Source of the DNA: Yponomeuta sedellus
Lineage: Eukaryota > Arthropoda > Insecta > Lepidoptera > Yponomeutidae
DNA: 64,000 bases
NCBI GenBank assembly: GCA_934045075.1
Contig: OW203727.1
Coordinates: 17,978,861 to 18,042,860, forward strand
Direction of reading: 5' to 3'
A program made the position numbers and the translations under genes. This document shows, one piece after another, positions 1-11,070 of this stretch. How positions within the stretch are numbered: position 1 is the first letter of the stretch; each line of letters starts with the position of its first letter. The notes beneath the pieces are model-generated. The model did no database searches. It was not told the DNA's origin and saw only the letters and a program-made list of their open reading frames with translations.

Positions 1-401
1 AAATAAAGTTAATACCTAATAGATAGAAATTATATAATTGGTACAATAAGTCAAAGTCGGTAAACTGCTACGAAAATGCCTATAACCTGGTGCACAGTAT
101 GGCAACTCATGTCAACCTTATGCATTTTTTTTCTTTCATCGAAACTTTTTTAGCACAGGTGATGAAAATATAGTTATGTTTAACTAAGAACGATGTTGTT
201 TGTACTAGCTATAAAACTGTTTGACAGACTGCAGCGCGTTTCTTTCTTTCTTCAATTAAATCCTTAAATCAAAAAAAAAAAACCTACTTAAAGCCCGCTA
301 GTCTCAATTCTACTAGCGGATAGAGTCGTGCTGTGACGCTCTCAAACACAACGTACCTAAGCAATAAAGCGTTACTGCAATGATACACAAGGTGTAAAAC
401 C

Positions 402-526
402 ATGAATGAACGAACGAACGAACGAACGAACGAACGAACGAACGAACGAATGAATGAATGAATGAATGAATGAATGAATGAATGAATGAATGAATGAATG
501 AATGAATGAATGAATGAATGAATGAA
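402..526. repeat. Compound tetranucleotide array (GAAC)n-(GAAT)n
   Basis: A run of GAAC units passes into a longer run of GAAT units with one clean switch. It directly abuts a minus-strand LINE 3' end (527-625) whose tail would read TTCATTCATT on that strand, so the array looks like an expanded retrotransposon tail. Seen directly; the origin is inferred. Confidence 0.95.
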
Positions 527-625
527 AAATTATTTATTGCACTAAAACAAATTTGTACAAAGGCGAGCTTAATACTAGATAGTATTTTCTTCCAGCTAAC
601 CCACGATAATGCGGATAGTGGAAGG
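527..625 (-). mobile_element. LINE 3'-end fragment (tail only)
   Basis: Read on the minus strand this has 'ttagctggaagaaaat', 'aagctcgcctttgtaca' and a 'gcaataaa' signal before the tail. The same order is found at 23,045-23,150 and, more divergently, at 59,263-59,345. I read it as a 5'-truncated LINE 3' UTR; the clade cannot be assigned from the tail alone. Confidence 0.55.
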
Positions 626-899
626 ATTGGAACAATTCTCTTATATTTTGATTATCTAAATTTTACTGTACTGATAACTTAGAAATCACCAAACCACCTG
701 CTTTTTCACGTGTTATTGGTACAGGGTGGCGAGTCTCTAAAACGCATAGTTGTTGAATATAATTATATTAATACGGTATCGGAATTCATTCACACTATTG
801 GTAGTCTTTGCCAAACTTTGCCAAACTAACAAAGTTTGCCAACAAAATATGGAAAGAAGCATGTAAAATATAATACTTAAAGATAAATGGTCATAAGAA

Positions 900-1217
900 A
901 AAATAAGAAATATAACGAGTGTTGTAGATGTCACGATGAAAGTAAAGCAGCTGAAGTTCAGATGGACAGTGCATTTAATGAGAGAACAGATGGATAAATA
1001 TACAAGAGAAGTAACCGAATGGTACCCAAGAGAAGGAAAGAGAAATAGCGGAAGACCTATAAAGAGATGGGAAGACGATTTATCCAAAGGATGGAGATCC
1101 ATAGCCAGAGAGAGAGAAAAGTGGAAAGCCCTAGAGGAGGCCTGTGTCGGAAGACCCAATGAAATTGAATAATTATTTGTATCAAATAATTAATTCTTGT
1201 CTTATCTTATCTTATCA
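900..1217 (+). pseudogene. RTE-type LINE ORF, C-terminal remnant with (CTTAT)n tail
   Basis: The open frame through 936-1172 encodes LKFRWTVHLMR, EWYPREGKR, GRPIKRWEDD and REKWKALEEA. This order is typical of the extreme C terminus of RTE-type reverse transcriptases, where 'W-GH--RM', 'W-P--G-R--GRP--RW-DD' and 'R--WK-L-EA' recur. The frame stays open a little upstream (ITSVVDVT) before the copy ends near 900, so it is a 5'-truncated insertion with no RT catalytic core. The tail is a CTTAT repeat at about 1197-1217. It cannot encode a functional protein. Confidence 0.7.
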
Positions 1218-1921
1218 ACTGCATGTTATATTTAAATAAAATTCAATTTATTTTAAATTAATAATGTAATTAAAATATGATTCAATCTTAGGTTATAACA
1301 ATTGTCAGAGAAATAAAGGCTATTTTTAATTATTTATTTATTATTTATTGGTAGTCTAGTAACGAATCGCGCTGTAATGGTATAACCTGTGCTATCCGGC
1401 GCTTTACGCAATTCTATCTTCCTCGCGACATGTGCCTTTTTAATTTTATTGGTAACATGGTACTGCTATCGCCTTTTAGACCACCAAATACAGGCAGATA
1501 ACAACGCACAATTAGTGCAGAAACGCTTAAAAAAATTTTTCTTGGCTTAAAACTTGAGTCCATAAAAAAGAATCACCCCTTTTCGAAAAACATAAGAGGA
1601 TTACAATTATTACACCCTAACTTCCATATCGTCAAGCAAAAGGGGCATTTTCCCGTACTTCGACTTTCTGTTTCTCCCCTTCAGTGAGTATAGGCGTAGG
1701 CGGAGTCGCTCACTAATGAGGTTGCCTCAAACAATCAGAGAGCCGAGCAGAAATTGATGGGGCGCTGTTCGGAAACCCATTGAAGAGAGGGCGAGGGAAA
1801 GAGAACCGAGTAACATATACGCAGGAGACACATACCTAACACCAGTCAATCTTGCATAAATTTTTCCTTAGGTACTTAGTACAATTTCTTTGTTACACTT
1901 TATTGCACAATCAAAACATTA
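1218..1921. other. Unassigned AT-rich stretch
   Basis: No convincing ORF, RNA gene or repeat end recognised. The frames are short and there are runs of T/A. Confidence 0.5.
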
Positions 1922-2101
1922 TCTCAATAATATAAAAATTAATCGCTGAATGAGTTGGTAAGCGCAAATCTCGAGAGCATTTCACTAATTCTTTTTTTAG
2001 AATATTCCTTGAAGTACGAGGATTGTTCTTACGGAGAGAAAAATAAATAAAAAAATAAAGAATCGACTGCTAGGCGGTACGTAGTTCGCTGGGTCAGCTA
2101 G
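1922..2101 (+). mobile_element. Short Helitron-like element (TC...CTAG)
   Basis: Starts TC after A and ends 'gggtcagctag' before T, matching the Helitron rule of insertion between A and T with a CTRR 3' end. The body contains 'aatcgctgaatgagttgg', 'ccttgaagtacgagg' and 'ggcggtacgtagttcgctg'. The same body and termini recur at 5,063-5,235, 12,422-12,591, 17,194-17,927 and 19,559-19,743. It is non-autonomous with no coding capacity. A SINE or RTE-tail origin is the main alternative. Confidence 0.6.
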
Positions 2102-2138
2102 TTAAAAATAAAACTTAAATAATAAAGTTATACCATTT

Positions 2139-2190
2139 TATTTTTAATGCACTAACCCGTGCTTTATAGGTTTTTAAATAATAGGTTTAT
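2139..2190 (-). mobile_element. tRNA-like SINE (family A), tail scrap
   Basis: Contains 'atttttaatgcactaaccc' followed by 'taggtttttaaataatagg', i.e. only the 3' tail of the family A SINE, read on the minus strand. Confidence 0.5.
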
Positions 2191-2601
2191 GATAAAAATT
2201 ACGTGCAAAGGCATCTTATCTTAAATAAGTATAAGAAAACTTATTTCAAAAGAAATTTCTTCCAGCCAGCCTAGAAATTTCTGAGTGACAATGAGAGAGA
2301 GCGGTGTACAATGCGCAGTCATCAGATACACGAACAAAGCCAAAGTAGTAGGGTAGTATATAAATTGTTATACTTAAAACACTCCTCAAATTCGAGAAAG
2401 TCGATAACTCCTCCTCGATACATTGCGCATTTGGTTGTATGTGGCTTGATGTGCTTTGGCTCTCGTCCATATTCTAACATGCTGTCATCAAACGTTAAAG
2501 GATATGTAACTAGATAATAAGCTTTAATCGTGATACTTTAACATGTAAAGTTACATATCTGTTGTGTACTGCAAAAAATAAAATAAAATAAAAAATATAA
2601 T

Positions 2602-2776
2602 AAAAACTGCTTTTATACGAATTTTACTCGTTTATTTTATATTTCTACAATTTTCCGACTTTTCGGCACTTTTCAGGTGCCGTGGTCTCGGAAGACTTCA
2701 GTCTAAATAAACGAGTAAAATCCGTGTAAAAACAGTTTTTCTTATGTCTAGTGCTCGTGATACCTTAGAAAATATT
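2602..2776. mobile_element. Foldback element (family E), short version
   Basis: Arms 2602-2634 and 2708-2740 are inverted complements with about four mismatches (aaaaactg...ctcgttta / taaacgag...cagttttt). The inner part carries 'tccgacttttcggcac' and 'gtgccgtggtctcgg'. Beyond the right arm comes 'atgtctagtgctcgtg', an outer end shared with the copies at 28,849 and 48,051. Non-coding. Confidence 0.7.
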
Positions 2777-3317
2777 ATAAAAAATATAGTTTGAATAGTT
2801 TGCGATGAACAGAAAAACCACGTAGAATTATTGTAACTGCTCTGGAGAATATATAAAAGGAATTATCTTTTCAAGAATAAGGCCGTGTGTTTTCTACAGT
2901 TGGCCAGTTAGGATCAGTGCCGCAAAAGTTTATTATTTTTGATCTTTTCTTACCTAGCTGTAGCGAGACCGCGATCTTTGTTATATAACATAAAACCTTA
3001 GTTAGCTAAGTATTGTGCTTTAAAAGCAGTGATGAAATGCACAAATACTTAGGGCTTTACACCTTTGCACCAGCTACTTATATCTTTAAACATCCAGTCG
3101 AATGGTAAATTCTACTTACGCGAGATAGGTGAAGTCAACACGTAGACGATGTATTTAGGACGTGAAGATTTTGCGACAAATTGGCTCTGTGACATTCGTT
3201 TTAAATTTGTTATAGCATCGGTTTTGACTAAAAAAACAATGAGAAATTAGAAATGTTTCAACGTAAAGAATAAATCAATGTACAATTTTGTTGCTACATT
3301 CAAGCCGACTTATTCAT
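2777..3317. other. Unassigned stretch
   Basis: No gene or recognised repeat seen. Confidence 0.5.
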
Positions 3318-3425
3318 CGTCAACCCATTATGTCCCCGCCGAGGGGTACGGGCCTCTTCACTGAGGAAGGTATAGGACATACTCCACCACGTGAGCCAAG
3401 TGCGGATTGGTGGAGCGACTTATTG
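3318..3425 (-). mobile_element. 5S-like SINE, 3' part only
   Basis: Matches the 3' third of the 5S-like SINE on the minus strand: 'cccattatgtccccgccga', 'gcacttggctcacgtggtgg' (as read on minus) and 'tccaccaatccgcactt'. The 5S-like head is absent. Confidence 0.6.
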
Positions 3426-3765
3426 ATAAGAGGTAATTAGTCAAACATTCTAATGAATGGATCTCATTCATTGTCTGGATCCTTGTTATCTGATTTCAGC
3501 TTCCATTGTACACATCAGATTCTTACGCCGTCGTATACCTACTATAGAGGTTTATTTAAGAAATTAGTAACAGTCTTTGACCCGTACATTTCTACTCGAA
3601 AAGGGACAATTATCGTAGCGGCTAGTATTTAAACTACTTATATAACGTCATAAAGGGGCGTGCAACGCACGAAACTTACAAATATTATGAACTGATTTGT
3701 ATTAATAGATAGTTTTCTTAGTCTTCTATTCTTTAGAATAGTAAATAAAAAGATAGTCGAAAACT

Positions 3766-4027
3766 GAAGCAGGCGAACCGAGTGATAGGAATCAATCACT
3801 TGAGTTAAGCAACAATAGGCGCGGTCAGGTGCAGGATGGGTGACCGTCCCGTGACTACCGCTAGTGGCATTCTATCCGAGCGCTTCCGTGCTTTGCAAGG
3901 CACGTTAAGCCGTTGGATCGGCTGTCATGTGATAGATTAAGCCATGTCAGAGGCCTTATGGGCTGCTTGTAACTTCTGACAGTAAGGCACGCCACTGTCT
4001 TATAATCCTCCACCTTTGGCCCTTTAA
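3766..4027 (+). mobile_element. 5S rRNA-derived SINE
   Basis: The head reads 'gagttaagcaacaatagg', 'cgcggtcaggtgcagg' and 'atgggtgaccg', closely following the internal-promoter half of eukaryotic 5S rRNA (AGTTAAGCA..., GGCGCGGTTAGTAC..., GATGGGTGACCG). It is followed by the family body ('cgctagtggcat', 'aagccatgtcagaggcc', 'cttctgacagtaaggc') and is truncated after 'atcctccacc'. About 13 copies or fragments occur in the window. Confidence 0.8.
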
Positions 4028-4318
4028 AGTTGTTATTTTCCTCTTTTTCGTAGTCAGCCATAGCAGTTTAATGTCATTCCAATTGTGTAATCCGCACAAA
4101 TGAAATAAGCCTCTCTCGCGAAGAAGATCGAATTGCACGTGCGGTTGCGTTAAATTGCACGGATTATACGATTGGAATTCGATTGGTTGCTAGACCACCA
4201 ATAGTGTCAAGAAACTACCATTACCGAACTACCTAATATGATTCTATTGAACAACGATGCATTTCAGAGACTCGACTATTTTTATTTAATAAATATAATA
4301 TACAATGCTTTCGAATTT
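4028..4318. other. Unassigned stretch
   Basis: Nothing recognised between the 5S-like SINE and the next tRNA-like SINE. Confidence 0.5.
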
Positions 4319-4443
4319 TAAAAACCAATTTAGAGATGCGACCACTGGCTATCCGTGCCAGCGCTCTTTCCAACTGAGCCAATGGGCGACTCACCGGCAT
4401 CAGTCAAATTTCGAACCTCTTAACAATATTCTCTGTATTACGT
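4319..4443 (-). mobile_element. tRNA-like SINE (family A), partial
   Basis: On the minus strand it reads GTGAGTCGCCCATTGGCTCA, then 'agagcgctggcacggatagc'. The B-box end is damaged: GGTTCGAATCC is missing and replaced by a shortened sequence. Upstream flank 'acagagaatattgttaagag' is shared with the copies at 8,386 and 46,320. Confidence 0.7.
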
Positions 4444-4852
4444 TCCTATAATAATGCTTTCGAATCTCAATAATTGAACATGTTGTATGGATGGAAATAA
4501 TTTGTGACCGTTCTAGAGTACGATTCTCGATCTTATGTCGTCATTACGAAAATGGCAACCAGAAATTCCATTTGCAATCTGAAAAGGCTGATTCACACTC
4601 TCCGAAGTCGACTTGTCGTATTTCGTGAAAGATGTTTGTGAAACGCTTTTTTTGGTAGAGATTTTTTATTGCTGCGGATATCAAGTCCAAGCAGTTAATT
4701 TATTTGGGCGTTTGTAGATTATTTTGTGACCATAATTTGCGCACAATTTTTGTATTCCCACACCAACTTTCCGAGGCTTTCTGAATGAAATCCCTACAGA
4801 AACAAGCTCGCCTTTTAACGTGCAGTTTTTGTATAATGCCCTATTTTATATA

Positions 4853-5060
4853 CTGCCTCATTGGTCTAGCCGTTAAGGCGCTTGGCTACCAAAGTAGAGG
4901 TCGTGGGTTCGATTCCTACTGGGGGCCACCGCCATTTGTAGAAGTGGCCTCAGTCTGGGTGTCTTTTCAGGTCTGTAATGTCCTCGCATGGTTACCATAG
5001 GGTATCCTAGTTTGGGACCAGGTCAAGTGATTGTGTTGTGTACAAGTTATTATTATTATA
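4853..5060 (+). mobile_element. tRNA-derived SINE (family B) with LINE-type tail
   Basis: Head 'ggtctagccgttaaggcgc' (A box) and 'cgtgggttcgattccta' (B box) form a tRNA-like polymerase III promoter. The body has 'gtggcctcagtctgggtg'. The tail 'ggtatcctagtttggga' recurs in the 3' UTR of the truncated LINE near 42,940. A second copy is at 18,345. The element ends in (TAT)n, next to a Helitron-like repeat. Confidence 0.7.
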
Positions 5061-5062
5061 TA

Positions 5063-5235
5063 CTAGCTGACCCAGCGAACTTCGTACCGCCTAACAGTCG
5101 ATTAATTTTTTTTACATTTTTTTTACATTTTCTCTCCGTAAGATCCATCCTCGTACTTAAAGGAATATTCTAAAAAAAGAACTAACAAAATCATAGAATT
5201 ACCAACACATTCAGCGATTCATTTTTATATTATGG
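5063..5235 (-). mobile_element. Short Helitron-like element
   Basis: Minus-strand copy of the TC...CTAG family: CTAG (plus-strand 'ctagctgacccagcg') at 5063, flanked by A on the plus strand, which is T on the element strand. The far end is 'gattcatttttatattatgg'. Confidence 0.6.
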
Positions 5236-5589
5236 ATAAATCTCTGTTATGTCTCGAGTGTAATGAACTAAAACAGATAATGTTACGCGGGAGATCAGGC
5301 GACAATGTAGGGGGTGAGGGATCTGTCCACATTCCCGCACTTGCCTCGCCTCGTGGGTAGTGTAGAGGCAACGTGCTTGGTAAGCAACATGTTTACGGAA
5401 CCATACTCGAGACCAATTTTAATTAAATGTTGTTCATTAATTTGTGTGATGCTCGAGCTCGTGTCAGGTGAGCATGGGAGTATGAAATTGTCTTGTAAAT
5501 TGTCTCTTTGCTAATAACTACGGAGTGTTTCACTTTAGCTCGTTTGTTTCCTTGTTGTTCGGATAAGATATAGAGACATATCATATAGT
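5236..5589. other. Unassigned stretch
   Basis: No gene or repeat recognised. Confidence 0.45.
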
Positions 5590-5945
5590 TTTTGCCCGCG
5601 ACTCGGTCCGCGTGGACTTTAGAGATTTAAGGAACAAAACTTTGCAACCCCGTTGACTCCCTTAAGGGTTAAATTAGAAAAAAAACTGCGAAACACGTTT
5701 TCAATCAATTCTGTTGAAGAGTATTTATTTTAAGTTTCAAAATTAGACAACATTCTTTATACCTCCCATACAAATTTTTGTAACCCTTTTCGCTCCCTTA
5801 GGGGTTGAATTTCAAAAAATCCGTCTTATTCCTTGCCTACATTATATATAGACCCTCTGTGCAAAATTTCAGCTTCCTAGGTCTAACGGCTTGGGCTGGG
5901 TGTTGATGAGTGAGTCAGTCAGTCAGGAATTTTATTTATACCATA
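5590..5945 (+). repeat. Probable LINE 3' UTR-type interspersed repeat
   Basis: Contains 'cgactcggtccgcgtgga', 'cgctcccttaggggttgaa', 'atttcagcttcctaggtc' and 'gagtcagtcagtcagg', ending in 'atagat'. I know this block as a widespread insect repeat, probably an RTE-type 3' end, but no coding part is present to prove it. Confidence 0.45.
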
Positions 5946-6984
5946 TAGATTATTTTCTGATATATAAAAATCTCGTGTCATAGCGTTTGTTATCAAGCTC
6001 CTTCGAAACGGTTTTTATGACTTTTTGTGTATCTTCGTTTGGACTCACAACTATTTACTACTTCGAACTTACCAGTTCGATAAGACGGGTACGACCGTTC
6101 AGTCGAGCTAGTGAAAAAGAAGCTCATATCGTTTTGCCCGAGGGGTATAAAAAGTATAATTATAGTTTAATTCAGTACGTTTCTGGTGGCCAAAATTTTA
6201 TTCTAATTTAATTTCCCATTTATGGGTCAATAAGTAAAAAAAAATTGGTTTAGGTTGACATCACACAATGGGCAGTACACTTTTGAGGTTTGTTGCAAAG
6301 TAACTGTATTTAATGTTACTGAGTAGAGTTTACACGCATTTAAATCTTGATGTGATAGGACGCATGTGTTGGTTGATGAACTCCCTGCTTAAATCTACTC
6401 GTACAAGGTTACCACAAAAATGCGCAACTGCTGAAATACGTCAATTAAAGTCCATATTTTACAATTTCTTTTGTTTCACGTTATTGAATATTTTTTGTTA
6501 ATTTTTCCTCCAACATTTTTAAGTTTATCAGTCGTACAGTCTCTCTACGGATATGTCTGTAAATTTCAAGGTGCAAGACGTTTTTGGACTTATTTACTGG
6601 ATATAATTTTACCCATGGATATACAGATAATGCTGTCAGACATTCAAATACAAATAATATTTATTATATTGAAGAATAATACACAGAGACAAATAACAGA
6701 TTGGTAGAACAGTGCTTAGACAAATAAAGGTTTAACGTGTGTAAGTAACTAGAGAAACGGTGACCCCACACTAGGCACAGCCTGTATCGTGGGCGCCACG
6801 ACATAATTGGGCGTTATATTGACATTACATTGCGGCAATCTAAGCATCTTCTGATCTAATAAATTTTGTTCAGGACATTCAATTTCAATATTATGGTTAT
6901 AATAAAAAAATTCATTCCACATTTTTGCTTCCAATTTTATTGTTTTGTGATTAGGTGCTTAAAAGTGACAGCATTGGCGCAAGG
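5946..6984. other. Unassigned AT-rich stretch
   Basis: No gene seen. At about 6,745-6,800 'gtgaccccacactaggca' resembles the family B SINE/LINE tail on the minus strand. The short ORFs have no family resemblance. Confidence 0.45.
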
Positions 6985-6992
6985 CAGCATAA

Positions 6993-7235
6993 TTATATTA
7001 TTTTTAATGCACTAACCCGTGCTAAGGACAATTTTAAAAACCTATTTAGAAGCTAAAAATTCCACCCATGCACGTAATACAGAGAATATTGTAAAGAGGT
7101 TTGAAATTTCACTGATGCCGGTAAGTCGCCCATTAGCTCAGTTGGAAAGAGCGCTGGCACGGATAGCCAGAGGTCGCGGGTTCGAATCCCGGCATGGGTG
7201 GAATTTTTAGCTTCTAAATAGGTTTTTAAAAAAGT
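6993..7235 (+). mobile_element. tRNA-like SINE (family A), foldback copy in an 8-bp TSD
   Basis: Starts with a minus-oriented 3' tail ('atgcactaacccgtgcta', 'aaaaacctatttagaagc', 'attccacccatgc'). It switches at about 7,070 to a plus-oriented unit whose tRNA-like part (about 7,130-7,202) folds as a cloverleaf: D stem gctc/gagc, anticodon stem ctggc/gccag, T stem around ttcgaat. The 3' part then repeats the tail in the other orientation. 'cagcataa' occurs on both sides (6985-6992 and 7236-7243), so the hairpin form went in as one unit. The anticodon loop lacks T33, so this is not a functional tRNA gene. Confidence 0.75.
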
Positions 7236-7243
7236 CAGCATAA

Positions 7244-8371
7244 GTTCCACCAATTTCGTATTTTACCGGTTTGTTTTTGTATTTTCAATTGTTTCAATTT
7301 CATACTGACTGCAAGAAAATTGCAATGACGTTAAACGTAGCTACAGTGACGACTGTAAACCGGCAACCAGCATTGAGTAGTTAACGCTCACCGGACCGTT
7401 GAAGCGTGCTTGGTCATTATCCCACACGACGGAGCTCGCCCCGTACAGACCACTGCCGGTTAGATAACTGTCACTCTTATGCACTTGGCTTTAAGAGCTA
7501 TCTTATAGGAGCAGGCTGTAAGGTCCGCTATGAGTCAGGCGTTTTCTGCCTCCGACCCGTAAATAGGTTATTAGAGGGTTGCCAACTGGGTTGTTAGTTC
7601 AGCGTTAATTTGTGACTGTTTACTATAACAACGTAGCATAACAATAATCACCTCTCCATGTATCTCCTAAGGGACACAAGGCTTGTCATTGAGCGAGGGG
7701 AAAGAGAGAGAGAAAGCACATAACTAGAGATAGGTGGGGAAGAAAGTTCTCCGAGAGTGTTCTTGTTCGACGAGAAGTTATTAATAGAAAAATGGTATCT
7801 TTCAAATTATTCCTCACAGGTTTTCTTTGCAAACCACAAACATCTCGAGTTTGTTGTAATTATTTTCGATAAAAATATTCAACACATTTTTTTTTATAGT
7901 TTCTCATCATGCAAGAATATTGTGCTTTGATGTCTTTAAGTTGGAAGTCCTTGAATTTCGTCTGGTTTTGATGCCATGGCAAAATTATCCTGCCTTAACC
8001 AGCTGTCAAATAAGCAAAATTGTTTTCCATAAATATTTCGACACAAACTCGAATCTATTAGAGCTATTATTAGCCAGCTAAAGCAAGCAGTGCGTGCATG
8101 CCGTGGGTCCGCGTGTCATTACTCTGATAGACGGAGAGGCGGTTCTAATACTCACGCGCGCATGTTTTAAAATTCTGAACCTTTTTTTCTTTATTTACGT
8201 CTATACTTAAAAGTGATATTCTTAATATTTAATTAATATTCTTAATATTTAAAACGAATATTAAAATAATATTCGTTTAATAATCGCGGCTTTCAAACCA
8301 CCCAAATTTCAGCGTGTTTGTATATTATCTTTATTAAAACATTTATAGTACGTATAATTCATATGTATCTG
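7244..8371. other. Unassigned stretch
   Basis: No recognised gene or repeat. A purine-rich 'gggaaagagagagagaaag' lies near 7,700. Confidence 0.45.
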
Positions 8372-8385
8372 AAATAATTTGATTT

Positions 8386-9068
8386 CACTATTTTTATTTT
8401 TAATGCACTAACCCGTGCTAAGGAACAAATTTAAAAACCTATTTAGAGGCTAAAAATTTCACCCATGCCGGGATTCGAACCCGCAACCTCTGGCTATCCG
8501 TACCAGCGCTCTACCAATTGAGCCAATGGGCGACTCACGGCATCAGTGAAATTTCGAACCTCTTTACAATATTCTCTGTATTACGTACAGGCAGCGACAT
8601 CTGACTTAAGCAAATTGCATTACTTACAGCCCCGACTACCTACTTTGCAGTTAGGTTTAACATCGGAACGATATCACTGTACCCACATGATTACACTATT
8701 TTTATTTTTAATGCACTAAATTAAATTAAATTTAAATTTTTAGCCTCTAAATAGGTTTTTAAATTTGTTCCTTAGCACGGGTTAGTGCATTAAAAATAAA
8801 AATAGTGTAATCATGTGGGTACAGTGATATCGTTCCGATGTTAAACCTAACTGCAAAGTAGGTAGTCGGGGCTGTAAGTAATGCAATTTGCTTAAGTCAG
8901 ATGTCGCTGCCTGTACGTAATACAGAGAATATTGTAAAGAGGTTCGAAATTTCACTGATGCCGTGAGTCGCCCATTGGCTCAATTGGTAGAGCGCTGGTA
9001 CGGATAGCCAGAGGTTGCGGGTTCGAATCCCGGCATGGGTGAAATTTTTAGCCTCTAAATAGGTTTTT
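8386..9068 (-). mobile_element. Palindromic family A SINE dimer in a 14-bp TSD
   Basis: Arms 8429-8719 and 8782-9072 are, as far as I can read, a perfect 291-bp inverted repeat (positions sum to 17,501 throughout, no indels) around a 62-bp spacer. Each arm holds a complete tRNA-like head with GGGTTCGAATCCC, and even shared private changes match ('actcacggcatc'). The spacer contains a further SINE tail. 'aaataatttgattt' flanks the whole insertion at 8372-8385 and 9069-9082, so it entered as one event. The 3' tail (…aaaaatagtg) lies at the left end, giving minus orientation. Confidence 0.85.
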
Positions 9069-9082
9069 AAATAATTTGATTT

Positions 9083-9250
9083 GTTTGTACACCTACTTCC
9101 TTTACCAATGTATTGCTCCAGTCCATCCAAAAGTTGCCTGGAAGAGATCACTTTGATTGATAAGGCCATCGTCTGTACTTTTAAGTTAAGAAAAACCTGT
9201 GTAATTTCCTTTTTTATGTACAATAAAGTGTTTATCTACATTAATCTTAG
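9083..9250 (+). mobile_element. LINE 3' UTR fragment (family F)
   Basis: Shares 'cctggaagagatcacttt', 'gataaggcc', 'aaacctgtgtaatttcc' and 'atgtacaataaagtgttt' with copies at 13,400-13,620 and 37,735-37,865. This is a recurrent lepidopteran LINE tail (Jockey-like, from memory). Only the non-coding end is present. Confidence 0.6.
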
Positions 9251-10081
9251 TATATTTGTCGACAACAGTGAAAAACGAGGGGACTTGATTGAAGGCAACC
9301 TTATTTCTTAAATTTATAACGTCTCGTGTCATGCGAGAACATTCTCGGAGCACATTCTCCCCGGCCCATTCCTACCTGTATGAATTAGGCATTACCAAGG
9401 AAAATTTCCCAAATTCGTCTAGACTAATACGTCGGTGTAGGATCCCAGCTCAAATTCCGATCCCCGTCCAAACGCTCCCGCTGACATGTTATGCAAACAC
9501 GCCGTAGCTTAGCGTCTGTCGTGAATCTATACGTCTTATTGAGAGGTCTCGAGCAATCAGTCGAACCGCATGCTTGTTCCGTTCAACCGTATACGAACTA
9601 TTGTGTACAGCTAGCAAAAAGACGTAACAAATTTGTTGCTTAAATACAGATGAGACTGTAGATTGATAGATAGGGAGCCGGCGTATTAAAATTATACTTT
9701 ATTGCACACGAAAAACATAAAATACAAATTCAATATGTTCACACTGCGATGAGCATAAAACCTAACAAGTGACCCGGTGGTACTTACTTGTTGCTATCTT
9801 GAAATACGCAGGAACTTACAAGCTAACTGACAACTACCACGATGACACCCTGATGGCAGCCAATGGGACAGAGAAGACGGCGTGACGTTCAATTGGCCAA
9901 TCAGAACGTACTAATTTGAAGTTGCCTGATTTCAAAATTATTAACGAACATTACTACTACCAACTGTGGCTTTGTAGAGGCAAAATTAAAGGACTCTTGA
10001 ATTTATATTATTTACTGGATTTTTTCATTCCACACACATTAAAAACACAAGGAGAGGTCACCACAATAAGCCACAGGGCTC
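9251..10081. other. Unassigned stretch
   Basis: No recognised coding region or repeat. Confidence 0.45.
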
Positions 10082-10195
10082 ACGCCTGAACCCAATATGA
10101 AAATACATGTACAAAGGCCAGCTTAACTCTGTGAGAGATTTCTTCCAACAAACCTTGGGGAGTCGGAGTGGAGATGTGAAACGGGTCTATGTACG
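10082..10195 (-). mobile_element. LINE 3' UTR fragment
   Basis: On the minus strand contains 'tttcacatctccactccg', 'ccccaaggtttgttgg' and 'aagaaatctctcacagag', which also occur on the plus strand at 59,263-59,345. Tail only. Confidence 0.6.
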
Positions 10196-10361
10196 TGCAC
10201 TACATACACTACATACTTAATATACTTACACGGCGTACCTACACAAAAAAGATCACACAGGGAGTTATATGATGAAAATGTATTATAAAATCGCAGGCAA
10301 TATTTTGCGAGCATGTTCCTTCCGTTGCGGTAACCAGTATTAATGTAATATAATTTTCGAA

Positions 10362-10680
10362 CTTCGGTTCATCATCATCGTCATCGTCAGGCTATACTAG
10401 TCCACTGCTGGACATAGCCCTCCCCTAAAGAGCGCCACGTTGTGCTATCATAGGGGGCAATGCCCATAATCCCCACGCTGGGCATGCGGGTTGGGATCGC
10501 AGTTCGGTGGAATTGTACTGCAGGGGGCGCTGCTGCTCACCCCCCGGTTTGTGTCCCTTAGTCGCCTTTTACGACTCCCGCGGGGAAGAATTGGGTTGGT
10601 GCTATTCTCTAGGCCGTCACCACACAGCAGACCTTTGGTTGAAAACAGCGAATCCAAATTTCATGCAGTAGGAAGTAAAG
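10362..10680 (+). mobile_element. LINE-type 3' region (family G)
   Basis: Has 'ccactgctggacatagcc', 'taaagagcgccacgttg' and 'cttttacgactcccgcggg', a block I know as an abundant insect LINE 3' region. The first part recurs at 52,320-52,440 and about 44,885-44,960. Frames are short, so no protein is called. Confidence 0.5.
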
Positions 10681-10714
10681 CAGTGTTGTAATGTCGCCCC
10701 ATAACGTAAATAAG

Positions 10715-11070
10715 TCTGACGAAGTGGTTGGAATCAATCACTTGAGTTAGCAACAAAAGGCGCGGTTCGGTGCAGGACAGGTGACCGTCCTGTGACTACC
10801 GCTAGTGGCATTTTTTCCGAACGCTTCCGTGTTTTACAAGGCAAGTTAAGCCGTTGGTGACGGCTGTCATGTAATTGCAATCGTTAAGCCATGTCAGAGG
10901 CCTTATGGGGTGGCTTGATAACTACTGACAGTAAGACCCGCCACTGTCTCACAATCCTCCACTAACCCGGATTTGGCCCCCGTGGTGGAGTATGGCCTAA
11001 CCCTCCAAAGATGCAGGAAGACACCCGTGTCATAGCAGTGGGGACATACAAGGGTTGATATCGATACATG
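10715..11070 (+). mobile_element. 5S rRNA-derived SINE, near full length
   Basis: Head 'gagttagcaacaaaaggc', 'cgcggttcggtgcagg', 'caggtgaccgtcc'; body 'cgctagtggca', 'aagccatgtcagaggcc', 'ctactgacagtaaga'; end 'atgcaggaaga', 'gggacatacaagggttg', 'atatcgatac'. Confidence 0.8.

Noticed and set aside
7130..7202. tRNA gene (cloverleaf, apparent GGA anticodon)
   Set aside because: The same fold recurs in many family A SINE copies, lacks T33 in the anticodon loop and has a type I variable loop where a Ser tRNA needs a long arm. It is a SINE head.
8461..8535. Pair of divergent tRNA genes at 8.46-8.54 and 8.97-9.04 kb
   Set aside because: They are the two arms of the palindromic SINE.
10797..10812. 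CTCF-like half-site in the 5S-like SINE ('ccgctagtggca')
   Set aside because: Only part of the motif matches and it lacks the GGCGC half.
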